From the NCBI GenBank assembly GCA_016936455.1, contig JAFGXV010000047.1, forward strand, positions 1-64,000: a DNA stretch of 64,000 bases, read 5' to 3'. Shown here piece after piece: positions 19,961-30,981 of this stretch. The stretch's first letter is position 1, and each line of letters opens with the position of its first letter. Under the pieces are notes generated by a model. The model saw only the letters and a program-made list of their open reading frames with translations. It made no database searches and was not told the origin of the DNA. The translations under genes were made by a program, and so were the position numbers. This DNA comes from Desulfuromonadaceae bacterium. GTDB lineage: Bacteria > Desulfobacterota > Desulfuromonadia > Desulfuromonadales > Desulfuromonadaceae.

Positions 19961-21934
19961 GTGATGAGAAATTTAGCCAGGGTAACCGTTGTGCTGGTTA
20001 TGTGGTGCGCAGGCCTGTCGCTGTGGTGCGGGAGCGGGGCGCAGGCTGAGGTTATCGCCTCGGTGTCGGAGTCGCGCGACGACCTGGGACCGGCCTACCG
20101 TTATGCGCAGCAGGGTCAGCTGGATGACGCGGTTTCTTTCCTGCGTCAGTATTTGCTGGAGTCGGCGGACAGCCCTCGTCTTGATGAGGCCACGGTGTTG
20201 CTGTGTCAGCTGTTTATCCGTCAGGGGCGCGATGAGCAGGCATTGCTCTACGCCGAACGATTACCCGACCGTGCGCGGGATGCGGATATCCGCCTGCTGC
20301 TGGTGCGCGATGCCTTTGCTCGGGCCGACCTGTCGGCCGCGGCGCAACAGCTGGCGTCGCTCGACGTTGCGCATCTGACGGCTGACCAGAAGCGCCGCTA
20401 TCTCCAGGCCGAGGCGGAGCTCTCCCTCGATCGCGGTGAGGCCTTGCAGGGGCTGGTTTTTCTGCTTGATGCGCTGAAGCTGGTCAGTGACGATGATGCG
20501 GAAACGTCTGTGTTTGAGCAGCTTCAGCAGCTCGTGAACCAGCTCGATGATCTGACCGCCGACGAGGCGCGGTTTATGTTTGCGGCGACGCCGGTTGCCG
20601 CTCTCATGGAACTGGATCGCCTGCAGCGCAAGTTTGAGCTGGCCGAGACAGAACAGGAGCGCCAGACCCTGATCGGGCCCCTGAATGAGATCCTGGCCGG
20701 CGCGAAGTTCTTCTGGCTGCAGCGCAGGGCGGGACAACTTCTCGACCTGGTTCAGCCCGAGGGCTGGCGACGCCGGGCTATTGGCGTGATTCTGCCATTA
20801 AGCGGGCGCTTTGCTCCCTTTGGTGAACTGGTTCGTCAGGGACTTGAACTGGCACGGCAGCATTTTCCGCAGCAGGATGTGAGCTGGATTTATGTCGACA
20901 GTCGCGGTGATGCCGGTCTGGCACCGCAGCTGGTACGACAGCTGGCCCTTGGTCAGCGGGTTCAGGCGATTATCGGCCCCCTCATCGGCGAGGTGGCCGA
21001 GCCAGCGGTTGAGACGGCCCAGCAGCTGCAGGTGCCGATTCTGACCCTGTCGCACTGGCCCGGATTGCCCCAGCGCGGCAGCTGTGTGTTTCGTCATGCG
21101 CTGACGGCGGCCCAGCAGGCGGAGGTGCTCGCGGATTATGCCATTGAACAGCTCGGTCTCAACAGCTATGCCATTCTGCAGCCGAAAACCGCCGCCGGCA
21201 ATGAAGCGGCACGCCTGTTTGCTGCCGCTATTGAACGGCGGGGTGGCGATGTGGAGTATTGGCAGAGCTATGATGCGGAGGATACGGATTTTCGTCGGCC
21301 TCTGCTGGCGTTGCGCGGTCTCGATGCCCGCATCGAGCGGACGGATGAGGAAGAGGCTGAAATCGAAGCTGCCCGGGTGGCGCTGCGCGATCAGGGACTG
21401 CCGACGGTTGACTTCGAGGGGTTGTTTATTCCGGATTTTGCCGACCGTGTAGCGCTGATCGCGCCGCAACTGGCCTATTACGGAGTTGAAAATGTGCAGT
21501 TGCTTGGCACCAGTGGCTGGAATGCAGCGTTGTTGCAGGAGCAGGCCGGTCGCTACGTGCGGAACGCGGTGATCTGCGATGGCTTTTTTATCGACGCGGA
21601 TGAGCCGGCGGTGCAGCGTTTTGTCCGCGATTATCAGCAGCGGTATGGCGAGGCACCGACAATTCTGGAAGCGCAGGCCTATGACTGTGCCAGTTTTCTG
21701 CTGGCTTTGCTCGGGAACGAGGCCTCCCGCAGTGGCCAGTCGCTGTGCCAGCTGTTCCCGCGTGCCGTCGGGTTTGACGGTGTCAGTGGCCTGCAGGGAT
21801 TTGATGGCCGGGGCGAGGCGCAGCGGACGTTGTCCCTGCTGCGTGTTACCCGGAGCGGTTTTGAGCTGATCGGTGAATCCATGGTTGCCCCGCTTGAGGC
21901 GGCTACGACGGCTCTGCCTGCTTCCCGGCACTGA
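19961..21934 (+). CDS. LppC/LpoA-like, periplasmic-binding-fold protein (penicillin-binding protein activator family)
   Basis: 657 aa; signal-like N-terminus, TPR-like N-half, IGVILPLSGRFAPFGELVRQGLELA ligand-binding fold. Confidence 0.75.
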   Translation: MMRNLARVTVVLVMWCAGLSLWCGSGAQAEVIASVSESRDDLGPAYRYAQQGQLDDAVSFLRQYLLESADSPRLDEATVLLCQLFIRQGRDEQALLYAERLPDRARDADIRLLLVRDAFARADLSAAAQQLASLDVAHLTADQKRRYLQAEAELSLDRGEALQGLVFLLDALKLVSDDDAETSVFEQLQQLVNQLDDLTADEARFMFAATPVAALMELDRLQRKFELAETEQERQTLIGPLNEILAGAKFFWLQRRAGQLLDLVQPEGWRRRAIGVILPLSGRFAPFGELVRQGLELARQHFPQQDVSWIYVDSRGDAGLAPQLVRQLALGQRVQAIIGPLIGEVAEPAVETAQQLQVPILTLSHWPGLPQRGSCVFRHALTAAQQAEVLADYAIEQLGLNSYAILQPKTAAGNEAARLFAAAIERRGGDVEYWQSYDAEDTDFRRPLLALRGLDARIERTDEEEAEIEAARVALRDQGLPTVDFEGLFIPDFADRVALIAPQLAYYGVENVQLLGTSGWNAALLQEQAGRYVRNAVICDGFFIDADEPAVQRFVRDYQQRYGEAPTILEAQAYDCASFLLALLGNEASRSGQSLCQLFPRAVGFDGVSGLQGFDGRGEAQRTLSLLRVTRSGFELIGESMVAPLEAATTALPASRH

Positions 21935-21942
21935 GTTTTGCG

Positions 21943-23082
21943 ATGTCAACCGGTCTCGGGATCAGTATGGCGGCGGTTATTCTCGTCAGCTTTCTGTGCA
22001 GTCTGGTCGCAGGCTATGTCATGCACCGTGCCGATTACTGCCTGGCCGGAATGTTTCGCGATCTGTTTTTGTTCCGGCGCCTGGGTTTGCTGCGTTGCCT
22101 GATTGTGCAGGTGGTCGCGACGCTGGTGCTGCTGGAGATTGCCCGGATCGCCGGTCTCTGGTCCGGGGGCCCCTATGTTTATACCCAGTCGGCCAATCTG
22201 AAAGCGGCTGCCGGCGGCCTGGTTTTTGGCCTGGGGATGGTGTTGTGTGGCAGCTGTGTGGTCGGCTGTCTGTACAAGATGGCGGCGGGCAGCGCGCTCA
22301 ACCTCTGTGCCTTTCTTTCCATGCTGGCGGGGGCGGCGTTTTTTGCCGAGCTGGCGCCCTGGTGGGGTGGTCTGGTCAAAAGCTGGCAGCTTTCTTCAGC
22401 CAGGACGCTGCCCGCCCTTCTCGCCTGGCCGACACCCGGTGTCCTGTGGCCGGTGGCTGCGACGGGGGCGCTGTGGCTGGGGTGGAGTCTGCGGCGTAAA
22501 CCGCTGACTGTCCGGGCCTATGCACGGGGATTTGTTCAGCCGTGGCGGGCGGCGTTGATCCTGTCGGTGGTTACCCTGGTGTTGTGCCTGGTTGCCGGGG
22601 TGCCCCTCGGGATCACATCGACCTATGTCAAGCTCGGGTTATGGGTCGAGCAGTGGCTGGCGCCGGAACATGTGGCGCAGTTGCGCTATGCCAATAGCGT
22701 TGTTCTGCACTATCGGCCGCCACTGGCGCCCGAGGCGGCCGGTGCGCTGGCGTCGACACTTGGCCCACAGTTTACCGATGGGCTGAGCCTGTTGCAAATG
22801 CCGGTAATTTTTGGCATTGTGGCGGGGAGCGGCTTCTCGGCCTGGCGCCTTGCCGAGTGGCGCTGGCAGTGGCGGGCTCCGCGCTGGAACTATCTGCTGG
22901 TGGTGATTGGCGGGGTTCTGACCGGCCTCGGTGCGCGGATGGCTTCCGGTTGTAATGTTCATTTTTTACTTGGTGAGTTGCCCCTGCTGACGATCAATGC
23001 GTTGCTTTTCCTGGGTGGCCTGTTACCCGGCAGTTGGCTGGGCAGCCTGATCCTGAAACGACTGCATGATCGTCTGGGCTGA
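21943..23082 (+). CDS. YeeE/YedE family sulfur-compound transporter
   Basis: 379 aa; MHRADYCLAGMFRDLFLFR, CGSCVVGCLYKMAAGS, GARMASGCNVHFLLGELPLL Cys motifs. Confidence 0.85.
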   Translation: MSTGLGISMAAVILVSFLCSLVAGYVMHRADYCLAGMFRDLFLFRRLGLLRCLIVQVVATLVLLEIARIAGLWSGGPYVYTQSANLKAAAGGLVFGLGMVLCGSCVVGCLYKMAAGSALNLCAFLSMLAGAAFFAELAPWWGGLVKSWQLSSARTLPALLAWPTPGVLWPVAATGALWLGWSLRRKPLTVRAYARGFVQPWRAALILSVVTLVLCLVAGVPLGITSTYVKLGLWVEQWLAPEHVAQLRYANSVVLHYRPPLAPEAAGALASTLGPQFTDGLSLLQMPVIFGIVAGSGFSAWRLAEWRWQWRAPRWNYLLVVIGGVLTGLGARMASGCNVHFLLGELPLLTINALLFLGGLLPGSWLGSLILKRLHDRLG

Positions 23083-23093
23083 GCGGAGGGGAT

Positions 23094-23336
23094 GTGGAGA
23101 GACTGGAGTTTGACATCTGTGGACAGATCTGTCCTTCAGCTCTGCTGACGGCGTTGCGGGAAGTCAACCGCTACAAACAGGTGCTCCGGGCCGGGACCGC
23201 ACAATTGCTGGTCTATACCGATGCCCGTGATGCCACCCATACCATTCCCGAGGCGGTGGAGAATATGGGCTATCAGGTGGTGGTCGAGCCGTGCCCGCAG
23301 GGGTATCGACTCTGTATTTATGTCGAGAGAGCGTAG
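23094..23336 (+). CDS. TusA/SirA-like sulfurtransferase-family protein
   Basis: 80 aa; LEFDICGQICPSALLTALREVNRYK; directly after YeeE/YedE gene. Confidence 0.8.
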   Translation: MERLEFDICGQICPSALLTALREVNRYKQVLRAGTAQLLVYTDARDATHTIPEAVENMGYQVVVEPCPQGYRLCIYVERA

Positions 23337-23345
23337 CGGGGTTGC

Positions 23346-25970
23346 ATGACGCCGAAGCTGACGCCAGAATCGCCCGCCGCAGAAGGGCCGCCCCGTACCG
23401 AGTTCGAGCAGCGTCTCACGGGCTATATCCGTGCCAAGGTTGACCAGTTGCTGCAGGTGATCGGCACGCTGCCACTGCGTCCGGAAGAACTCGATGACGA
23501 GACCCTGATCAGCCTTGATCCCATCGGGATTCTGGCCGAGAGTTTCACCCAGGTTCTTGAGCATCTGCATGAGATGCACGACGAACTCAATCTGGCGCAT
23601 GATGAGTCCCGGGCCATTCTGGATTCCGTCGGTGCCGCCATCCTGGTCCTGGATGGGAACTTTTCCCTCTGTAGCTGTAATGCCTATGCCCTCGACAGCT
23701 TTGCTCTGCCGGCCACGGTCAAGGATGGCACCACCCGCCTCGATGCGGCGGTGCTGCTGCCTGCGGATCTGCTGGCAAGATTGAAGCAGGCCAGCGAACC
23801 CTTCGAGCTGACCGAATTCCTGCTCCGCAACAAAGCCTACCATCTCTCGGTCATGCCGGTAATGGGGTCGAATCAGGTCCCGCGCCTTTTTGTGCTGATG
23901 TTTCATGATGTCACGGAACAGCGCCACACGGAGAAAGTGTTGCTGGAGGCCCAGAACCGCCTGTCGACCATTCTCAACAGTATGATTGCCGGGGTATTGC
24001 TGATCGATCCGCGGACGCATCGCATCGTCGAAGCCAATCAGGTGGCGGTGCGCATGATCGGTGAGCGGAGAGATAAAATTATCGGGATGGAAAGCCACCG
24101 CTACTTTTGCTCCTACAACGCCGGTCGGCAGCCGACCCGGGAATTGAAGCAGGTGCTGGAGGCTTCAGAAGGGCTGCTGCTGAGTGTCTATGGCGACGAA
24201 ATTCCGGTCCTGAGAACCGCTACCCTGCTTGAGATCGACGACCGCAGCTTTATTCTGGAAAGCTTTATCGACATCGGCAAGCGCAAGCAGGTGGAAGAGG
24301 ATCTGCGCCTGAGCGAGCAGCGCTATCGGGCGCTGTATGCCTCGATGAACGAGGGCCTGATCGTTGGTGAGCTGATCTGCAATGCGCAGGGTCAGGCCAT
24401 CGATTTCAGGGTGCTGGATGGCAATGCCGCCGCTGGTCTGCTGCTGGAATGTCCGCCGGACCAGCTAGTGGGTGAGCGGGGCAGCGCATTGTACTGGCAG
24501 CAGGATATTCCGTATCTGGATCTGATGGCCGCGGTGGTCAGGGATGGTGAGGCACGCGAGTACGAAATCCGCTATGCCCAGCGCGAACTTCACGTATCGC
24601 TGTCACGCCCGCAGGCGGGACGTTTTGCCGCGCTGCTCAGCGATGTGACGGATATGAAAAAAGCCCAGCGTGAGATTGAGCGTCTGGCCTATTTTGATGA
24701 TCTCACCAGTTTGCCCAACCGCTCATTGATCCGTGACCGGCTTGATCATGCCATTGCTCAGGCACAGCGGCAGCGCAATCTGGTGGCGGTACTGATGGTT
24801 GATATCGACCAGTTCAAGAAGATCAACGACTCCCTCGGCAATGTCAGCGGCGATCAACTGCTGATTCGTGTCGCCGAGCGGTTGCAGGAACGGCTGCGCA
24901 GTGGAGACAGCATCGGGCGCATGGGTGGCGATGAGTTCGTGGTGGTCAGTACCTGTCGCTCCCAGCAGGATATTGTCACCATGGCCGGAAAGATTCTTGA
25001 TCTGATGGCCGAGCCATTCTGGGTTGACGGTCATGAGATTCCCGGTACCGCCAGTCTGGGGATTGCCGTTTATCCCATGGATGGCGATGGCAGTGAATCT
25101 CTGCTCAAGAATGCCGATACCGCCATGTACCAAGCCAAGGAAAACGGGCGCAATACCTACCAGTTCTATACCCCGGAGATGAACCGGCGCGCCTTCGAGC
25201 GGTTGTTTCTCAGCACCGATCTGCACCGGGCGTTGGAGCGCAACGAGTTCGAGCTCTACTATCAGCCCCAGATCCGGCTCAGCGATCAGCAGGTGGTGGG
25301 CGTCGAGGCGTTGCTGCGCTGGAATCACAGCAGTCGCGGTCAGATTTCGCCGGTGCTGTTTATTCCCCTGGCAGAGGAATCAGATCTGATTCTGTCCATT
25401 GGCCAGTGGGTGCTCCAGCAGGCGTGCTGTCAGGCCCGCCAGTGGCACGATGCGGGTTATCGCCAGCTGCGGGTGGCGGTCAATGTTTCGGCGCGTCAGT
25501 TTACCAACAGCCTGCCGCTGGTGGTTGAAGAGGCCCTGAAGACAGCGCAACTGTCGCCGCAGCTGCTGGAGCTCGAATTGACGGAAAGTCTGCTGATGGA
25601 CAAGCCCCATCAGGTGCGCTCGATTCTCGAGCGGTTGCAGAAGCTCGGTACGACGACGGCCATCGACGACTTCGGTACGGGCTATTCCTCCCTCAGTTAT
25701 CTGAAGCATTTTCCCATCAATCGGTTGAAGATTGACCGTTCCTTTGTCAAAGATCTTTCGCAAGACAGTGATGATGCCATTCTCGTTAACGCCATCGTTG
25801 CCCTGGCTCACAGTCTGAAGCTTGAAGTTGTCGCCGAAGGGGTTGAAACGGATGAACATATCGCGTTCCTGCGCCGTAACCACTGTGATCTCATCCAGGG
25901 CTATTACGTCGCCCGGCCCATGAGTGCGGCGCAGCTGATGAGCTTTTTGCGCGAGGGGACACTGCAGTAG
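23346..25970 (+). CDS. PAS-GGDEF-EAL domain protein (c-di-GMP metabolism)
   Basis: 874 aa; IGRMGGDEFVVV, VGVEALLRWNH, IDDFGTGYSSLSYLKHFPINRLKID. Confidence 0.93.
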   Translation: MTPKLTPESPAAEGPPRTEFEQRLTGYIRAKVDQLLQVIGTLPLRPEELDDETLISLDPIGILAESFTQVLEHLHEMHDELNLAHDESRAILDSVGAAILVLDGNFSLCSCNAYALDSFALPATVKDGTTRLDAAVLLPADLLARLKQASEPFELTEFLLRNKAYHLSVMPVMGSNQVPRLFVLMFHDVTEQRHTEKVLLEAQNRLSTILNSMIAGVLLIDPRTHRIVEANQVAVRMIGERRDKIIGMESHRYFCSYNAGRQPTRELKQVLEASEGLLLSVYGDEIPVLRTATLLEIDDRSFILESFIDIGKRKQVEEDLRLSEQRYRALYASMNEGLIVGELICNAQGQAIDFRVLDGNAAAGLLLECPPDQLVGERGSALYWQQDIPYLDLMAAVVRDGEAREYEIRYAQRELHVSLSRPQAGRFAALLSDVTDMKKAQREIERLAYFDDLTSLPNRSLIRDRLDHAIAQAQRQRNLVAVLMVDIDQFKKINDSLGNVSGDQLLIRVAERLQERLRSGDSIGRMGGDEFVVVSTCRSQQDIVTMAGKILDLMAEPFWVDGHEIPGTASLGIAVYPMDGDGSESLLKNADTAMYQAKENGRNTYQFYTPEMNRRAFERLFLSTDLHRALERNEFELYYQPQIRLSDQQVVGVEALLRWNHSSRGQISPVLFIPLAEESDLILSIGQWVLQQACCQARQWHDAGYRQLRVAVNVSARQFTNSLPLVVEEALKTAQLSPQLLELELTESLLMDKPHQVRSILERLQKLGTTTAIDDFGTGYSSLSYLKHFPINRLKIDRSFVKDLSQDSDDAILVNAIVALAHSLKLEVVAEGVETDEHIAFLRRNHCDLIQGYYVARPMSAAQLMSFLREGTLQ

Positions 25971-25972
25971 CC

Positions 25973-27367
25973 ATGGTGGTCGCAGAGACGCTTCTCCCGG
26001 CCCTCTCTCCTCAGCTGACGGTGGTGCGTGGTGCGCACTCCGGCTGGCTGGTGGAACAGGTCGGCGACCTGCTGCAGCCCTTCGTGACGAGTGAACCGGC
26101 GCTGCGGGTCTCCCTTGACCGGGCGTTCTCCACGGCCCAGCCTCCCCTGTCTGAACTCGCGGATGAGGTTGTGAATCACGGGCGCGCGCTCTATTCCGTC
26201 AGCGTGCGGCTACAGTGCCCCACCACCGGCCAGTTCCGGCTGTTTCAGGTCGATGCCGCGCTGGCCCGTCAGGATGAAACCCGTTCGCTGTGGCGGGTAC
26301 AGTTTCTGTTTCAGCCCCAGTCTGCCTCGCAGGCGAGCGTTTCCGCTCCGGCGTTTCATGGTCTGGTCGGCCGCAGTCTGGCCATGCAGGAGGTGGTGCG
26401 CAAGATCCGCCTCTATGCTGCCTCCGATGCCGCGGTGGTGATCACCGGGGAAACCGGCACCGGTAAGGAACTGGTGGCGCGCGCCCTCCATGGCGAAAGC
26501 CGTCGCCGCCATGGTCCCTACGTGGCTCTCAACTGCAGCGCCATTGCCGAGGAGCTGCTGGAATCGGAACTGTTCGGCCATGAGAAGGGTGCCTTTACCG
26601 GGGCGTTGCGTCGCCATCGCGGGCGCTTCGAGCGCGCCGACGGTGGCAGCCTGTTTCTTGACGAGATTGGCGACATGCCACTGCACACTCAGACCCGCCT
26701 GTTGCGGGTGCTGGAGGAACGCAGCGTCGAACCCCTGGGATCCGAGCGGCTGCATCCGGTGGATGTGCGGGTGATCAGCGCCACCAACGTGGCGCTGGAA
26801 GAGGCGGTGGGGCAGGGACGGTTCCGCAGCGATCTCTATCATCGACTCAGCGTGTTGCGCATTCACCTGCCGCCGCTACGTGAGCGCACGCAAGATATCC
26901 CGCTGCTGGTCGAGGTGTTTCTCAACCAGCTCGCCGCAAGCTACGGCCGGCGCGTCGAGCGCCTGACGCCCGAAGCCCTGAATCTGCTGCAGTCCTATCT
27001 GTGGCCCGGCAATATTCGCGAGCTGCGCAACGTCATGGAGCGGGTGTTTGTCGAAAATCAGGCTCCGGTCATTGGCGCGCGGGCGTTTTCTGAATGGGTG
27101 CGCGAACGGCAGAAGTTTGCACATCCGCGCTGGGACGAGCAGTTGCCTCAACCGGCGCCGGTGCTGATTCCACCCTATCCTGATCCGGCATCGCAGGCGC
27201 AATTACGACAGGCACAACCCGTCGTGCTGACCCCGGAGCGGATACGGGAAGCCTATCAGGCCTGTCAGGGGAACCTGGCTGCGGCCGCGCGCCGCTTGGG
27301 CGTTCATCGTGCCACCCTCTATCGTCACCTGAAAAAGATGCGCTTGGAGCGCGACGAACTCAACTGA
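25973..27367 (+). CDS. Sigma54-dependent transcriptional activator (AAA+ and Fis-type HTH)
   Basis: 464 aa; [21 protein letters not shown] loop, C-terminal [23 protein letters not shown]. Confidence 0.95.
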   Translation: MVVAETLLPALSPQLTVVRGAHSGWLVEQVGDLLQPFVTSEPALRVSLDRAFSTAQPPLSELADEVVNHGRALYSVSVRLQCPTTGQFRLFQVDAALARQDETRSLWRVQFLFQPQSASQASVSAPAFHGLVGRSLAMQEVVRKIRLYAASDAAVVITGETGTGKELVARALHGESRRRHGPYVALNCSAIAEELLESELFGHEKGAFTGALRRHRGRFERADGGSLFLDEIGDMPLHTQTRLLRVLEERSVEPLGSERLHPVDVRVISATNVALEEAVGQGRFRSDLYHRLSVLRIHLPPLRERTQDIPLLVEVFLNQLAASYGRRVERLTPEALNLLQSYLWPGNIRELRNVMERVFVENQAPVIGARAFSEWVRERQKFAHPRWDEQLPQPAPVLIPPYPDPASQAQLRQAQPVVLTPERIREAYQACQGNLAAAARRLGVHRATLYRHLKKMRLERDELN

Positions 27368-27381
27368 AGCGCACGAAAAAC

Positions 27382-27430
27382 CGTCGCAGGTTTGTCGCAC
27401 GGATGTCGCAGGCGACGGGTGCGACATCCG
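27382..27430. promoter_or_regulatory. Palindromic activator/operator site upstream of clpB
   Basis: Perfect 11-bp inverted repeat CGGATGTCGCA-N9-TGCGACATCCG (27400-27430) plus upstream TGTCGCA (27393-27399) and CGTCGCA (27382-27388). Confidence 0.65.
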
Positions 27431-27491
27431 TTCCTAACCGTTCTGCCTTCACCTGTCCCTCTAATTATCTGTTTTTGCAGACTTCTCTCGC

Positions 27492-27507
27492 TGGCACAGT
27501 CTTTGTA
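27492..27507 (+). promoter_or_regulatory. Candidate sigma54 (-24/-12) promoter of clpB
   Basis: TGGCAC-N5-TTGTA, GG-N10-GT spacing; near match to TGGCAC-N5-TTGCW. Confidence 0.55.
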
Positions 27508-27617
27508 GCAATAAAGGGAAAAGCTGAAATCAGGAGCGTGCAGTTGCCCTGAGGCCAGACTGTGGCAAGCTCATACCAGGCCACCCACGCATGGCGCCGG
27601 TTCGAAAGGAGAAGCTG

Positions 27618-30266
<2,649 letters not shown>

Positions 30267-30300
30267 CGTGTGGCATGGTTCGATATGGCTGAATAGCGCA

Positions 30301-30336
30301 ACGGGGCACATCTTTTGGGGGTGCCCCGTTTTTTCG
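30301..30336 (+). terminator. Rho-independent terminator of clpB
   Basis: ACGGGGCAC...GTGCCCCGTTTTTT. Confidence 0.85.
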
Positions 30337-30514
30337 TTCCAGCAGCGCGGTTTGAGCGATGGCATGGGCTAAAATCGACCGGCCACATGAACATTAGAGA
30401 TCTTGAAAGAAAAAGGCGTTTTGTTTATCTTCAATTCCGGGTGCGTGGATCAGCGTGCGACAGCGCTCCTGCCGGCGCACCATGTTGCCACAGTCGTTAA
30501 TCCCTGCTCTGTAG

Positions 30515-30940
30515 GAACACCTGATTCATGTCAAGAAGGTCCATGAAAAAGACCTGAATGATGGCTGGGGTAAGGTTCCGTTACCAAATGCCCTTGACCG
30601 GAAATATCCGAAAGCACCCTGGGACTGGCGCTGGCAGTGGGTTTTCCCACAAGCAAACCGCTGGAAAAATAAAATCACCGGCGAAGAGGGGCGACATCAT
30701 GTACACGAAACGATTTTGCAACGAGCTGTCCGTGAAGCGGTTTCCCGTGCCGGTGTCGTCAAAAGAGTCGGGTGTCACACCTTTCGCCACTGTTTTGCAA
30801 CCCATTTGTTGGAAGCTGGGTACGATATTCGTACAATACAGGAATTGCTGGGACATAAAGATGTCAGTACGACCATGATTTACACCCATGTCCTGAACAA
30901 GGGAGGAAAAGGGGTGAAGGGCCCGATGGACGGTCTTTGA
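30515..30940 (+). pseudogene. intI: Integron integrase (IntI-type tyrosine recombinase), 5'-truncated remnant
   Basis: In-frame [140 protein letters not shown]; stop (TAG at 30512) just upstream; HxxR and catalytic Tyr kept, N-terminal half absent. Confidence 0.88.
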
Positions 30941-30946
30941 AATGGG

Positions 30947-30966
30947 TTTATGCAGCTCCGCATAAA
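30947..30966. repeat. Short hairpin downstream of intI remnant
   Basis: TTTATGC-agctcc-GCATAAA perfect inverted repeat 6 nt after the integrase stop codon. Confidence 0.5.
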
Positions 30967-30981
30967 ACGGGTATGAAATCG

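Noticed and set aside
27400-27430. clpB-upstream palindrome as a terminator of the sigma54 activator gene
   Set aside because: No T-tract follows the stem, and extra half-sites suggest protein binding; kept as candidate UAS instead.
30336-30514. Possible N-terminal half of the integron integrase
   Set aside because: No frame gives recognisable IntI N-terminal sequence; stops interrupt. Treated as lost.
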